Assembly (NCBI GenBank): GCA_964586835.1
Contig: CAZPIC010000007.1
Coordinates: 23,957 to 87,956 of the forward strand
Source of the DNA: CAZLYF01 sp964586835
Lineage (GTDB): Bacteria > Bacillota > Clostridia > Christensenellales > Aristaeellaceae
Length of the DNA: 64,000 bases
Direction of reading: 5' to 3'
The translations under genes and the position numbers were made by a program. Shown here piece after piece: positions 16,308 through 24,439 of this stretch (its first letter is position 1; each line of letters starts with the position of its first letter). Under the pieces are notes generated by a model that saw nothing but the letters and a program-made list of their open reading frames with translations, was not told the origin of the DNA and made no database searches.

Positions 16308-17978
16308 CTACGCCTCCTCTGATAAAAGCACGGCGCCCCGGTCCGCGGAACTGACCTGGGCCGCGTAACGGCGCAGGTAGCCCGACACCTCCGAGCGCCT
16401 GGGCTCCACAAACGCTTCCTTCCTCCGCGCAAGCTCGTTTGCGTCCACCTGCAACTCGATCCGCTCGCCCGGGATATCGATGTGGATGCTATCCCCCTCT
16501 AAGATCAGCGCAATGAGTCCGCCTGAGGCTGCCTCGGGCGAAATATGCCCGATACACGGGCCGCGTGTTGCACCCGAAAAACGGCCGTCCGTGATGAGGG
16601 CGATCTCATCGAGGATCCCCATGCCCGCCAGCGACGACGTGATGGCAAGCATCTCGCGCATGCCCGGTCCGCCTCGGGGCCCTTCGTAGCGAATGACCAC
16701 CACGTCTCCAGGCCGGATGCCCCCCTTTCCGATAGCCTCCGCCGCAGCCTCTTCTCCGTCAAAGACCCTGGCTGGGCCCGTATGTCGGAGCATATGGTTC
16801 GACACAGCACTCTGCTTGACCACGGCGCCCCCTGGCGCAAGGTTGCCAAAGAGGACCTTCAGTCCGCCCTCAGAGGACCAGGGTGAGGAAGCCCGCCTGA
16901 TGACGTTTCCGTCGGGCACGGGCGCATCGCCAGCCACTTCCCCCACCGTACGCAGGCCAACGGTCACGGCTGTGGCGTCTATAAGCCCCTGCCCCAGAAG
17001 CTCGCGCATGACGGCGGGAATCCCGCCGCCTGCATCCAGATCCTGCATGTGATGAGGGCCCGCAGGCGCTAATCTGCACAGGTTGGGTGTGCGTGCACTG
17101 ATCTCGTTGAGGAGATCCATTGACCAGGGAACCCCTGCTTCCGCTGCGATCGCCGCCAGGTGCAGCACCGTGTTTGTCGAGCAGCCCAGTGCCATGTCTA
17201 CGTGGAGAGCGTTTCGAAAGGCCGCCTCTGTCATGATGTCCCGGGCACGGACCTCTGCCGCCAGCAGCGCCATGACCGCCTCGCCCGTCCGCTTTGCCAG
17301 GTGCAGCCGAGCCGCATAAACCGCCGGAATGCTGCCGTTCCCCGGCAGCGCCATACCGATTGCCTCCGCGAGGCAGTTCATGGAATTGGCGGTAAACATC
17401 CCCGAGCAGGAACCGCACCCGGGACAAGCCAGGTCTTCCACCCTAGTAAAATCTTCCCGGGTGATGTGGCCTGCTTTCAGAGCACCCACTGCCTCAAACA
17501 CCGTGTTCAGGTCAAGGCTTCTTCCCTCCCAGCTTAAGGAAAGCATGGGGCCTCCCGATACGAAGATGGAAGGGAGGTTCAGCCTTGCCGCCGCCATCAG
17601 CATACCCGGCACAACCTTGTCACAGCTGGGAATAAACACCATCGCGTCGAAGCAATGGGCTCGAGCTACGCATTCAATGCTGTCCGCAATGAGCTCCCTG
17701 GTGCACAGGGAATAGCGCATGCCCTCATGCCCCATCGCGATACCGTCACAAACGGCGATGGTATTCAATTCAAGGGGCGTCCCCCCAGCCGAGAGGACCC
17801 CGTCTTTTACAGCGCGCGCGATCATGGGGAGGTGGACATGCCCCGGAACCGTTTCCGTATAGGAGTTGACAATCCCGATGAGCGGCTTCTTCATTTGCTC
17901 GTCCGTCAAGCCGCAGGCTTTCAGCAGGGACCTGTGCGGGGCCCTGTCGGGCCCTGCCTTGATGCGGTCTGAGTTCAT
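16308..17978 (-). CDS. ilvD: Dihydroxy-acid dehydratase
   Basis: This is a 556-residue Fe-S dehydratase converting 2,3-dihydroxy-3-methyl acids to the 2-oxo acids of valine and isoleucine. Cluster ligands are seen in FIPSCDKVVPGML and CPGCGSCSGMFTANSMNCL, with the PGNGS segment after it and the C-terminal TDGRFSGATRGPCIGHISPEA signature. The length is standard. It starts ATGA across the ilvC stop (4-base overlap), with AAAGGG upstream. This is the fourth gene of the operon. Confidence 0.96.
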   Translation of the reverse strand: MNSDRIKAGPDRAPHRSLLKACGLTDEQMKKPLIGIVNSYTETVPGHVHLPMIARAVKDGVLSAGGTPLELNTIAVCDGIAMGHEGMRYSLCTRELIADSIECVARAHCFDAMVFIPSCDKVVPGMLMAAARLNLPSIFVSGGPMLSLSWEGRSLDLNTVFEAVGALKAGHITREDFTRVEDLACPGCGSCSGMFTANSMNCLAEAIGMALPGNGSIPAVYAARLHLAKRTGEAVMALLAAEVRARDIMTEAAFRNALHVDMALGCSTNTVLHLAAIAAEAGVPWSMDLLNEISARTPNLCRLAPAGPHHMQDLDAGGGIPAVMRELLGQGLIDATAVTVGLRTVGEVAGDAPVPDGNVIRRASSPWSSEGGLKVLFGNLAPGGAVVKQSAVSNHMLRHTGPARVFDGEEAAAEAIGKGGIRPGDVVVIRYEGPRGGPGMREMLAITSSLAGMGILDEIALITDGRFSGATRGPCIGHISPEAASGGLIALILEGDSIHIDIPGERIELQVDANELARRKEAFVEPRRSEVSGYLRRYAAQVSSADRGAVLLSEEA

Positions 17979-19012
17979 TCGTTTTGGCCCTTTCTCCCCT
18001 CGGCGTCTTCTGGCAGAGCCCCCGTATTCTTCCAGCTCATCTTCGCACGAAGCTCCTCACCCGTCTTTTCGATGAGGCTTTCCCTGGCCATCTGGCGCAT
18101 CGCCCTGAAGGCGGGACGGTTGGCCTGGTTTTCAAGGATCCAGTTCCTTGCGAAACTCCCATCGCGGATCTCCGCGAGCACCTTCTTCATCTCTTGCTTG
18201 GTTTCTTCCGAGATGATCCTGGGCCCTACGGTATAGTCACCGTATTCGGCTGTGTCGCTGACCGAATAGCGCATGAAGGACAGCCCTCCCGCTGCCACAA
18301 GATCGATGATGAGCTTCATCTCGTGGACACACTCAAAGTACGCGCTCTCCGGCTGGTAGCCCGCCTCCACAAGGGTGTCAAAGCCCGCCTTCATCAGGGC
18401 TGTCACCCCGCCACAGAGCACCGCCTGCTCTCCGAAGAGGTCCGTCTCGGTCTCTTCCTGAAAGCTGGTTTCCAGGATTCCTGCCCGTGCTCCCCCGATC
18501 GCCGCCGCATAGGCCAGAGCGATGTTCAGAGCCTGCCCCGACCTGTCTTGCTGCACGGCCACCAGGCAGGGCACGCCTTTCCCCTCCTGGTACTGGCTTC
18601 GCACGGTATGTCCCGGGCCTTTGGGCGCCACCATGATGACGTCTATATCCCCGGGGGGCACAATCTGACCGAAGTGGATATTGAACCCGTGGGCAAAGGC
18701 GAGTACGGCCCCCGACTTTAGGTTCGGAGCGATGCTTTCCCTGTAGAGGGCAGCCTGTTTCTCGTCATTGACCAGGACCATCGTCAAGTCCGCTTCCCGT
18801 ACGGCGTCTCCGGCGTTTTTGACGGGGAACCCCGCTTCCCGGGCCGCCACGGCGGACCTGGACCCCTCATAGAGGCCGATCGTTACATCCACGCCGCTGT
18901 CCCGCAGATTGAGGGCGTGGGCGTGTCCCTGGCTGCCGTAACCGATGACGGCAATACGCTTGTTCTTCAGAAGACTCCTGTCACAGTCCTTCTCGTAATA
19001 CATCCTTGCCAT
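17975..19012 (-). CDS. ilvC: Ketol-acid reductoisomerase (class I)
   Basis: This is a 345-residue class I enzyme converting acetolactate and acetohydroxybutyrate to dihydroxy acids with Mg and NAD(P)H. The Rossmann motif GYGSQGHAHALNLRDSG starts near residue 24, followed by VTIGLYEGSRS, whose Arg and Ser suggest NADPH preference. The catalytic acidic and Lys residues lie in APKGPGHTVRSQY and in the C-terminal knotted domain (ETDLFGEQAVLCGG, AYFECVHEMKLIIDL). ATG at 19010-19012 is chosen because AAAAGGAG lies 8 bases before it; a GTG overlapping the ilvN stop would add three residues. Confidence 0.96.
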   Translation of the reverse strand: MARMYYEKDCDRSLLKNKRIAVIGYGSQGHAHALNLRDSGVDVTIGLYEGSRSAVAAREAGFPVKNAGDAVREADLTMVLVNDEKQAALYRESIAPNLKSGAVLAFAHGFNIHFGQIVPPGDIDVIMVAPKGPGHTVRSQYQEGKGVPCLVAVQQDRSGQALNIALAYAAAIGGARAGILETSFQEETETDLFGEQAVLCGGVTALMKAGFDTLVEAGYQPESAYFECVHEMKLIIDLVAAGGLSFMRYSVSDTAEYGDYTVGPRIISEETKQEMKKVLAEIRDGSFARNWILENQANRPAFRAMRQMARESLIEKTGEELRAKMSWKNTGALPEDAEGRKGQNE

Positions 19013-19017
19013 GCTGT

Positions 19018-19539
19018 TCACTCCTTTTCACTCACTGTCAGGGTATAGCCGTTTCGGCCTATGGCCGTTACGCCCGTGCGGCAAAGCTCTGTGATGTGGT
19101 AGGGGGCCAGACAGGCGATGAAGGAGTCGAGTTTCATTCTTTCGCCCGTAATCTCGACGGTCATCGATTCGGGCGACAGGTCGACCACCTTGGCACGGAA
19201 GATGTTCACCGCCTCCATCGCGGAGCCCCGCTCCTGCGCCCCTACCCCCAATTTGACCAGCATCAGTTCCCGCAGCACCGTGCGTTCAAGATCCATGATC
19301 GTGGCCTCTTTCACGTCCGGAAGCTTTTTCAGCTGTTTAAGGATCTGTTCCTGTGCATCCGTGTCCCCCGTTGCCATGACTGTGATGCGAGACACAAGCG
19401 GGTTTTCCGTCTCTCCCACAGAAAGGCTGTTGATGTTGTAACCCCGTCTTCCAAACAACGCTGATACTCTGGTCAGCACCCCTGATTCATTGCTGACCAA
19501 CATCGACAGGATGAATCTGTCCGCTTCCACGCCACTCAC
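19018..19539 (-). CDS. ilvN: Acetolactate synthase small (regulatory) subunit
   Basis: This 173-residue regulatory subunit has an N-terminal ACT domain: FILSMLVSNESGVLTRVSAL, then GYNIN and SLSVGETEN. A second ACT-like domain follows at about 80-165 (KVVDLSPESMTVEITG). It activates the catalytic subunit and confers valine-type feedback inhibition. The length is typical. It begins with GTG overlapping the ilvB stop as GTGA, a common arrangement for ilvBN that keeps the subunits balanced. Confidence 0.95.
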   Translation of the reverse strand: MSGVEADRFILSMLVSNESGVLTRVSALFGRRGYNINSLSVGETENPLVSRITVMATGDTDAQEQILKQLKKLPDVKEATIMDLERTVLRELMLVKLGVGAQERGSAMEAVNIFRAKVVDLSPESMTVEITGERMKLDSFIACLAPYHITELCRTGVTAIGRNGYTLTVSEKE

Positions 19540-21200
19540 CCCCTTAAAATGATATCGTCGATGGTGCCCCCAGGCGGGATCATGGGCAGCACCTTTTCAT
19601 CCGGGTCGATCGCCACATCGATGACCACAGGCCCCTGAAGGCGGAAAGCCTCGTCCAGCGCAGGGTTCAGTTCCGCAGCATCGGAAACGCGCAGTCCCGC
19701 TGCACCAAAGGCCTCCGCCAGGCGTACAAAGTCCGTGACCCGCCCCGTACTCGTGTTTGAGTACCTGCAGTCATAGAAAAGCGCCTGCCACTGTCGCACC
19801 ATGCCAAGCGCTGTGTTGTTGAGCACCAGCACCACGATGGGCAGCCTGTAGGAGACCGCGGTCGCCAGCTCGTTCATGTTCATATGAAAGCTGCCATCGC
19901 TTGTAAACAACACGGTCTTCTTCGAGCCGGAACCTACGCAGGCTCCTATGGCCCCCCCCATTCCATAGCCCATTGTTCCCAAGCCACCTGAGGTTACAAG
20001 GGTCCCTGGTTTTTTGAAATGGTAGTACTGCGCTACCCACATCTGGTGCTGGCCTACGTCCGTGGCGACAAAAGCGTCCCCTGCCCTGCGGCTGACCTCA
20101 CCGATGACCATCTGCGGGTTCAGCCGCGACATGTCCATGTCCAGGCGCTTGTCGGGCTCGCTCCGGATGGCTTCCACCTCCGCGTGCCAGTCCGCGCGCT
20201 CACGACGGACCCCAACAGCCAGAAGCTCCTCAAGCACCGCTTTCACATCGCCGACCAGATAGGCCCGAGCCGGGATGTTTTTCCCGATCTCCGCAGGATC
20301 AATGTCGATATGGAGCACCCTGCGCCCATTAATATAAGCGCGCTTATTGCCCGTAGCACGGTCTGAGAAGCGCGTGCCCACTGCGATTAAAAGGTCTGAG
20401 TGGGACAACGCTTTGGAGGCTGCGTATAGGCCGTGCATGCCCGTCATCCCAAGAAACCTGGGATGATCCCAGGGAACGGCGGACAGCCCCATCATGCTGG
20501 CACCGATGGGGGCATCGATCTCGTCTGCAAGGCGCATGAGCGCCTCGGAAGCGCCTGAGCGAACAACACCGCCGCCAATATAGATAAACGGATTCCGTGA
20601 GTTGTTGATCAGGACGGCTGCGTCCGCGAAGGCCCTGTCGGGTGGCAATTTGGCTTCTGTGCGTTCTGTCTCTGTTTTTGTCTCAAACTCGCAATCTGCC
20701 GACTGGACGTCCTTGGGCAGGTCCACAAGGACGGGGCCCGGTCGACCTGTCCTGGCCAGATGAAAGGCCTGGCGCAGAGTGTCGGCAAGCTTTGCCACAT
20801 CCTTGACAATATAGTTATGCTTCGTGACGGGCATGGTAATCCCGGTGATGTCCACCTCCTGAAAGCTATCCCTGCCAATCAGTGAGGTCGCCACGTTTCC
20901 GGTGACCGCCACCATGGGGACAGAGTCCAGGTAGGCGTTGGCGATGCCAGTGACCAGGTTGGTTGCCCCGGGGCCGGAAGTCGCGATGACCACGCCCGTC
21001 TTCCCGGTGGCCCTGGCGTAGCCGTCCGCCGCGTGCACCGCTCCCTGCTCGTGGCAGGTCAGGACATGACGGATCTCGCCGCAGCGCTTGTAGAGCTCGT
21101 CATAGATGTGAAGGACAGCCCCGCCCGGATAGCCAAAGACGGTGTCCACCCCCTCCTCTTTGAACACCTCCATCAGGATTTGCGCGCCACTCCGTTTCAT
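19536..21200 (-). CDS. ilvB: Acetolactate synthase large (catalytic) subunit
   Basis: This is a 554-residue thiamine diphosphate enzyme making acetolactate and acetohydroxybutyrate from pyruvate and 2-oxobutyrate. The catalytic Glu is in HEQGAVHAADGYARATG near residue 47, the FAD-type middle domain is present, and the ThDP/Mg motif runs SDGSFHMNMNELATAV to NN. The second of two adjacent ATGs (21198-21200) is chosen because AGGAGG is 6 bases before it but only 3 before the first. It is the first structural gene of the operon, directly after the attenuator, so its transcription depends on read-through of that terminator. Confidence 0.96.
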   Translation of the reverse strand: MKRSGAQILMEVFKEEGVDTVFGYPGGAVLHIYDELYKRCGEIRHVLTCHEQGAVHAADGYARATGKTGVVIATSGPGATNLVTGIANAYLDSVPMVAVTGNVATSLIGRDSFQEVDITGITMPVTKHNYIVKDVAKLADTLRQAFHLARTGRPGPVLVDLPKDVQSADCEFETKTETERTEAKLPPDRAFADAAVLINNSRNPFIYIGGGVVRSGASEALMRLADEIDAPIGASMMGLSAVPWDHPRFLGMTGMHGLYAASKALSHSDLLIAVGTRFSDRATGNKRAYINGRRVLHIDIDPAEIGKNIPARAYLVGDVKAVLEELLAVGVRRERADWHAEVEAIRSEPDKRLDMDMSRLNPQMVIGEVSRRAGDAFVATDVGQHQMWVAQYYHFKKPGTLVTSGGLGTMGYGMGGAIGACVGSGSKKTVLFTSDGSFHMNMNELATAVSYRLPIVVLVLNNTALGMVRQWQALFYDCRYSNTSTGRVTDFVRLAEAFGAAGLRVSDAAELNPALDEAFRLQGPVVIDVAIDPDEKVLPMIPPGGTIDDIILRG

Positions 21201-21219
21201 CATGACCCTCCTTCCCTGT

Positions 21220-21262
21220 AAAAAAGCCCCCCTGCTTCCGACTTCGCGGTCGCAGGGGGGCT
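21220..21262 (-). terminator. Attenuator terminator of the ilv-leu operon
   Basis: GCAGGGGGGCT and AGCCCCCCTGC form a perfect 11-bp stem (21225-21235 with 21252-21262), followed on the minus strand by six T (21220-21225 on the plus strand as A). It sits between the leader peptide stop and the ilvB ribosome site. A terminator here, ahead of every structural gene, only makes sense as conditional. Confidence 0.92.
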
Positions 21263-21279
21263 GGCTTCCGGTGTCCCGT

Positions 21280-21402
21280 CTATCCTAAAGACTTCATCCT
21301 GTGCTCAAGCCCACATACGTCCGCATCATTGCCCGCTACGATCACTCGTACGAGGGCAATGATGCTAATCAGGATGAGGCTTGCGGAAATCCGGTTTTGC
21401 AC
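21280..21402 (-). CDS. Branched-chain leader peptide (attenuation peptide) of the ilv-leu operon
   Basis: This 40-codon frame starts at GTG (21400-21402) with AAGGAG 6 bases upstream and ends at TAG (21280-21282). Residues 9-22 read LILISIIALVRVIV: 11 of 14 are Ile, Leu or Val, with AGND following. The VRVIV..GN pattern recalls ilvB-type leader peptides of other bacteria. Residues 23-40 (AGNDADVCGLEHRMKSLG) are ordinary. The stop is 18 bases before the terminator stem. Ribosome stalling at these codons when charged Ile, Leu or Val tRNA is scarce would disrupt the overlapping pause hairpin and allow read-through. The mechanism is inferred from layout; the frame, ribosome site, hairpin and terminator are seen. 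Confidence 0.85.
   Translation of the reverse strand: MQNRISASLILISIIALVRVIVAGNDADVCGLEHRMKSLG
21323..21365 (-). promoter_or_regulatory. Pause hairpin overlapping the Ile/Leu/Val codons
   Basis: GCATCATTGCCC (21323-21334) and GGGCAATGATGC (21354-21365) form a perfect 12-bp stem with a 19-base loop that spans the control codons of the leader peptide. This is the expected 1:2 hairpin of an amino-acid attenuator. The competing antiterminator (2:3) is not resolved; only short GGGCT/AGCCC complementarity to the terminator arm was found. Confidence 0.75.
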
Positions 21403-21428
21403 GGCTTACTCCTTCATTTGATTGCGGC

Positions 21429-21457
21429 ACTGTAACAGGATCAAAGCGCAATGTCAA
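21429..21457 (-). promoter_or_regulatory. Promoter of the ilv-leu operon
   Basis: On the minus strand, consensus TTGACA (21452-21457), a 17-base spacer and TACAGT (21429-21434). The predicted transcript starts about 20 bases before the leader peptide GTG. Confidence 0.8.
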
Positions 21458-21519
21458 GGGCCTGGCCCAAATCATTTTCAGTGGCGCGCCCCTCACCCTC
21501 CCTTGCTGGATGCACCTCC

Positions 21520-21548
21520 TTGCCACTCCATCAACATGAAGCTATAAT
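21520..21548 (+). promoter_or_regulatory. Promoter of the ireB-ruvX-DUF1292 genes
   Basis: TTGCCA (21520-21525), 17 bases, TATAAT (21543-21548), then GGGGGAGGG before the ATG at 21571. It is divergent from the ilv-leu promoter. Confidence 0.75.
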
Positions 21549-21570
21549 GAAATAAAGGGGGAGGGAAGCC

Positions 21571-21834
21571 ATGAGCGAATCCAACGGCACCACACGGCTC
21601 AAGCCGCTTGCCGAAAGCCGGGAGACGGCCCGCGGCATCCTTCAGCATGTATACGGAGCCCTGCAGAACAAGGGCTACGATCCCATCGCCCAGCTGACCG
21701 GCTTTCTCCTGACCGGAGATCCTACCTATATCACCAGCCATGACAACGCCCGTAGCCTTATTTGCAGGCTGGAGCGGGATGAAATCATCGAAGAGCTCGT
21801 GCACCATTACGTGGAGCACCACTTTAGCCCCTGA
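21571..21834 (+). CDS. ireB: IreB-family regulatory phosphoprotein (DUF965)
   Basis: This 87-residue protein matches the IreB/YrzL family along its length: ILQHVYGALQNKGYDPIAQL, then GFLLTGDPTYITSHDNARSL and a C-terminal IIEELVHHYVE. In enterococci IreB is phosphorylated on N-terminal threonines by the Ser/Thr kinase IreK and influences cephalosporin tolerance. Here Thr7 and Thr8 are in a comparable position, though that equivalence is inferred. The family is confined to Firmicutes, which supports the taxonomic guess. It is followed by ruvX and a DUF1292 gene, the order also seen in Bacillus (yrzL-yrrK-yrzB). Its stop overlaps the ruvX start by one base (TGATG). Confidence 0.93.
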   Translation: MSESNGTTRLKPLAESRETARGILQHVYGALQNKGYDPIAQLTGFLLTGDPTYITSHDNARSLICRLERDEIIEELVHHYVEHHFSP

Positions 21835-22259
21835 TGGGACGTTTAATCGGCCTTGACGTGGGCGACAGGCGCATAGGAGTTGCCGTAAGCGACAGCATGC
21901 GTATCATTGCCTCTCCCCATAGCGTCTATACAAGGCTTGGCGGCAATGCCGACATTGAATACTTCCAGCGCCTTTGTGAAGAGTTGGAAGCCGATGGCTA
22001 CGTGCTGGGACTGCCGCGCAATATGGACGGAAAAGAAGGTAGCCAGGCGCAAAAGACGCGCGACTTTGGCGAGAGCCTTCGGAAGGCCGGGCTTTGCGTG
22101 GAATACCGGGATGAAAGGCTCAGTACTGCCTCCGCAAACAAGGCCCTGTTGGAAGGCGGTATGAGACGTGACAAGCGCAAGATGTCTGTCGATATGGTAG
22201 CCGCCGCGCTGATCCTGCAAAGCAGGCTTGACGCCCCCTGCGGCCCGGGCATCCCATAG
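21834..22259 (+). CDS. ruvX: RuvX/YqgF-family putative Holliday junction resolvase
   Basis: This is a 141-residue RNase H-fold protein. IGLDVGDRRIGVAVSD carries the first catalytic Asp (D8). VLGLPRNMDGKEGSQAQKTRDF is the family's signature loop. The other acidic residues are in YRDERLST and in the C-terminal VDMVAAALIL. YqgF proteins act in 16S rRNA 5'-end maturation in E. coli and have junction-resolving activity in some species; which role applies here is not decidable. The start overlaps the upstream stop, so translation is coupled. The length is normal. Confidence 0.93.
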   Translation: MGRLIGLDVGDRRIGVAVSDSMRIIASPHSVYTRLGGNADIEYFQRLCEELEADGYVLGLPRNMDGKEGSQAQKTRDFGESLRKAGLCVEYRDERLSTASANKALLEGGMRRDKRKMSVDMVAAALILQSRLDAPCGPGIP

Positions 22260-22336
22260 GCGCTTGCGGCAGGGGCCTAGACTTTGGTATAGTGCGCTGG
22301 CGCGCATCGCAAACACAGCGAAGGAGGAAAGCCCGG

Positions 22337-22693
22337 ATGAAAAAAGACGGGAAGGATCCGGCCAGGGCAGAGGATCTCGTCGACGAGATCGAAGACGAGG
22401 AGATGAGCATCGTCGAACTGACGGATGAAGACGGTGAAACCACTAAATTCGAATATCTGTCCACGATTGAGTATGAAAACGAAAACTATGTGGTACTCAT
22501 GGCCCTCGAAGAGGATGAGGATGACGAGACCTTTGAGGACGAGGATGAAGAGGATGAAGGCGAGGTTCTTATCCTGAGAATCGACAAGGGTGAGGACGGT
22601 GAGGACATCTACGTGTCCTGCGAGGACGAGGAAACCGCACAGAAGGTCTTTGACCTGTTCATGGAGCAACTTGACGCGGAGGACGAGGAATAA
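22337..22693 (+). CDS. DUF1292 acidic protein (YrzB-like)
   Basis: This 118-residue, very acidic protein has a core, MSIVELTDEDGETTKFEYLS, followed by ENYVVLMALEEDED and then EVLILRIDKGEDGEDIYVSC. This is the DUF1292 beta-rich pattern. An Asp/Glu-rich insert (about residues 57-75) and an acidic tail flank it. Function is unknown in the family. The position after ireB and ruvX is conserved in Firmicutes. The internal ATG at 22337 is preferred since GAAGGAGG is 9 bases upstream; an earlier in-frame ATG adds 15 basic residues and lacks a ribosome site. A terminator follows 20 bases after the stop. Confidence 0.88.
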   Translation: MKKDGKDPARAEDLVDEIEDEEMSIVELTDEDGETTKFEYLSTIEYENENYVVLMALEEDEDDETFEDEDEEDEGEVLILRIDKGEDGEDIYVSCEDEETAQKVFDLFMEQLDAEDEE

Positions 22694-22713
22694 AGGCGCC
22701 CAACAGCGGGGAC

Positions 22714-22746
22714 AAAAAGGCACGGGGCATCACCCCGTGCCTTTTT
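22714..22746. terminator. Bidirectional intrinsic terminator
   Basis: AAAAAGGCACGGGG and CCCCGTGCCTTTTT form a perfect 14-bp stem with a 5-base loop, between two convergent genes. A and T runs at either side let it stop transcripts from both strands: the ireB group from the left and the long housekeeping block from the right. Confidence 0.93.
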
Positions 22747-22753
22747 CAGTAGC

Positions 22754-23284
22754 TCAGGGTTTACAGCCGGGCGTCAGTCGGATCAGCAAGCTGCCGAGCC
22801 CTGCCGCCCCAAGTCCGGGCAGCATCAACAGCAGCGCAGACAGGGCTGTCAGGCCCCAGTAAACAGCGGCTTCAAGCTCCCGGGCAGCGCCGTCGGGAAG
22901 GAACAGGGAAGCGACGGCGGAAAGCCAGCTGTCCCTGCGAATAAACGACAGAAGAATCAGGGTTGCAGGCAGCAGCACCGCGAGGGTCAGCCCCACCGCC
23001 GTCAGCCATCGGCCTGTCACGCAGCGCACACGGCGTAGCAGCTCCGGCTCAGGAACCGGACGTCTCTGTCCTGCACGGCTGCGCGCAGACGTGAAAGAAG
23101 GCTCGTCGCGTCCGGTCGCCGGCCTCACCCTTTCCTGCTCAAACGCACGCGCCTGGTCCGCCACAGAGGGCGTAATGACAGGCGTTCCCGTGCCAAAGCG
23201 CCGCGTATTGCGCGACGCGCCACAGCTGTGGCACCGCTGATAGGCTTCCTCGTTAGATGACTGGCATCGCGTGCAAATCCACAT
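22754..23284 (-). CDS. Zinc-ribbon membrane protein, unknown function
   Basis: This 176-residue protein starts with a zinc ribbon, MWICTRCQSSNEEAYQRCHSCG, with cysteines at 4, 7, 18 and 21. A polar, Arg-rich linker of about 75 residues follows. Two hydrophobic segments come next (VGLTLAVLLPATLILLSFI and AVYWGLTALSALLLMLPGL), so the ribbon is probably cytoplasmic and tethered to the membrane. No enzymatic motif is seen. ATG at 23284 is favoured by the AAAGG just upstream. It is the last gene of the minus-strand block, 51 bases after pfkA. Confidence 0.65.
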   Translation of the reverse strand: MWICTRCQSSNEEAYQRCHSCGASRNTRRFGTGTPVITPSVADQARAFEQERVRPATGRDEPSFTSARSRAGQRRPVPEPELLRRVRCVTGRWLTAVGLTLAVLLPATLILLSFIRRDSWLSAVASLFLPDGAARELEAAVYWGLTALSALLLMLPGLGAAGLGSLLIRLTPGCKP

Positions 23285-23335
23285 GGCCTTTCTCTCCGTT
23301 TGGGTACATATCACGGGCTGCTTTGAAACACAGCC

Positions 23336-24409
23336 TCAGGCGCCAAATGAAATGCCGATGTTCTTCGCGGCGATCACCATCTGGTGCCCGGGATCTATGC
23401 CCCTGGCGACCCCCGCGACGTCCTTCAGCTTGTTATGGGTGGTGGAATTCTCCTTCAACGCGACGGTCACCCCAAACATGCCATCGCGGATCAGCTGCGC
23501 GGCATGCACGCCAAAGCGCGTAGACAGCACGCGGTCATAGGCGCAGGGGGTTCCGCCTCTTTGGATATGCCCGGGGACGACGAACCTGGCTTCAACACCA
23601 CAGATCTCCTGGATCTGCGCAGCGATCCTCGCGGCGACCCCCGGGAAGGCGTTCGCCTTTCGCGTAGCCTCACGTTCCCTGCGCTTCATGGACGCCTCGG
23701 CCTGGCTCATAGCGCCTTCCGCCACAGCAATGATGGAGAAGGACTTCTTCAGGTTGGCTCGCGTGGTGACCACATCGGCGACCCTGTCAATGTCATAGGG
23801 AATTTCTGGGAGCAGGATGACGTCCGCTCCGCCGGCGACGCCCGCATAAAGGGCCAGCCAGCCGGCCTTGTTGCCCATCAACTCGATCACCATGCAGCGG
23901 CCGTGGCTGGCAGCCGTCGTGTGGATGCGGTCCACCACGTCCGTGGCGATCTCCACCGCCGTATGAAACCCGAAGGTGAAGTCGGTACCGTAGATATCGT
24001 TGTCGATGGTCTTGGGAAGGCCAATGACGCTCAGCCCCTCCTCTGACAACAAGTTCGCTGTCTTATGCGTGCCATTTCCACCCAGAACGACCAGACAGTC
24101 AAGCTTCATCGCGTGGTAGTTCTTCTTCATCTCGGCGACCCTGTCAAGGCCACCGTCGACCTCCAGCCGCATGCCCCGAAAGGGCATGCGGCTGGAGCCC
24201 AGGATCGTTCCGCCACGCGTAAGGATATTTGAAAACTGGGGTTGTGTCATGATCTGATAGTCGCCCTCGATCAACCCCCTGAACCCATCGCGTATGCCGA
24301 TGACCTCCACATCAAACAGGGTATAAGCGGCGCGCACCACCCCGCGGATGGCCGCATTAAGGCCGGGGCAGTCGCCACCGCTGGTGAGGATGCCGATCCT
24401 TTTTTTCAT
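23336..24409 (-). CDS. pfkA: 6-Phosphofructokinase with atypical donor-site residues
   Basis: This 357-residue PfkA-family kinase phosphorylates fructose 6-phosphate in glycolysis. GILTSGGDCPGLNAAIRGVV binds the donor phosphates, DGFRGLIEGD and RGGTILGSSR follow, and the catalytic loop is PKTIDND (132-138). MGNKAGWLAL and GHIQRGGTPCAYDR form the sugar-phosphate site. The usual GGDGS donor motif is GGNGT (110-114), and the loop has Lys where ATP-specific E. coli PfkA has Gly. Lys there is common in pyrophosphate-dependent and group III enzymes, while Gly113 is ATP-like, so the donor is ambiguous. GGAGG precedes the ATG. Confidence 0.93.
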   Translation of the reverse strand: MKKRIGILTSGGDCPGLNAAIRGVVRAAYTLFDVEVIGIRDGFRGLIEGDYQIMTQPQFSNILTRGGTILGSSRMPFRGMRLEVDGGLDRVAEMKKNYHAMKLDCLVVLGGNGTHKTANLLSEEGLSVIGLPKTIDNDIYGTDFTFGFHTAVEIATDVVDRIHTTAASHGRCMVIELMGNKAGWLALYAGVAGGADVILLPEIPYDIDRVADVVTTRANLKKSFSIIAVAEGAMSQAEASMKRREREATRKANAFPGVAARIAAQIQEICGVEARFVVPGHIQRGGTPCAYDRVLSTRFGVHAAQLIRDGMFGVTVALKENSTTHNKLKDVAGVARGIDPGHQMVIAAKNIGISFGA

Positions 24410-24439
24410 GTGCCCCTCCTGCCTGTGAGGCCAGAGTGG

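Noticed and set aside
21204..21460. T-box riboswitch in front of ilvB
   Set aside because: The leader is short, encodes a ribosome-bound peptide and shows no T-box antiterminator sequence; the attenuator model explains the hairpins better.
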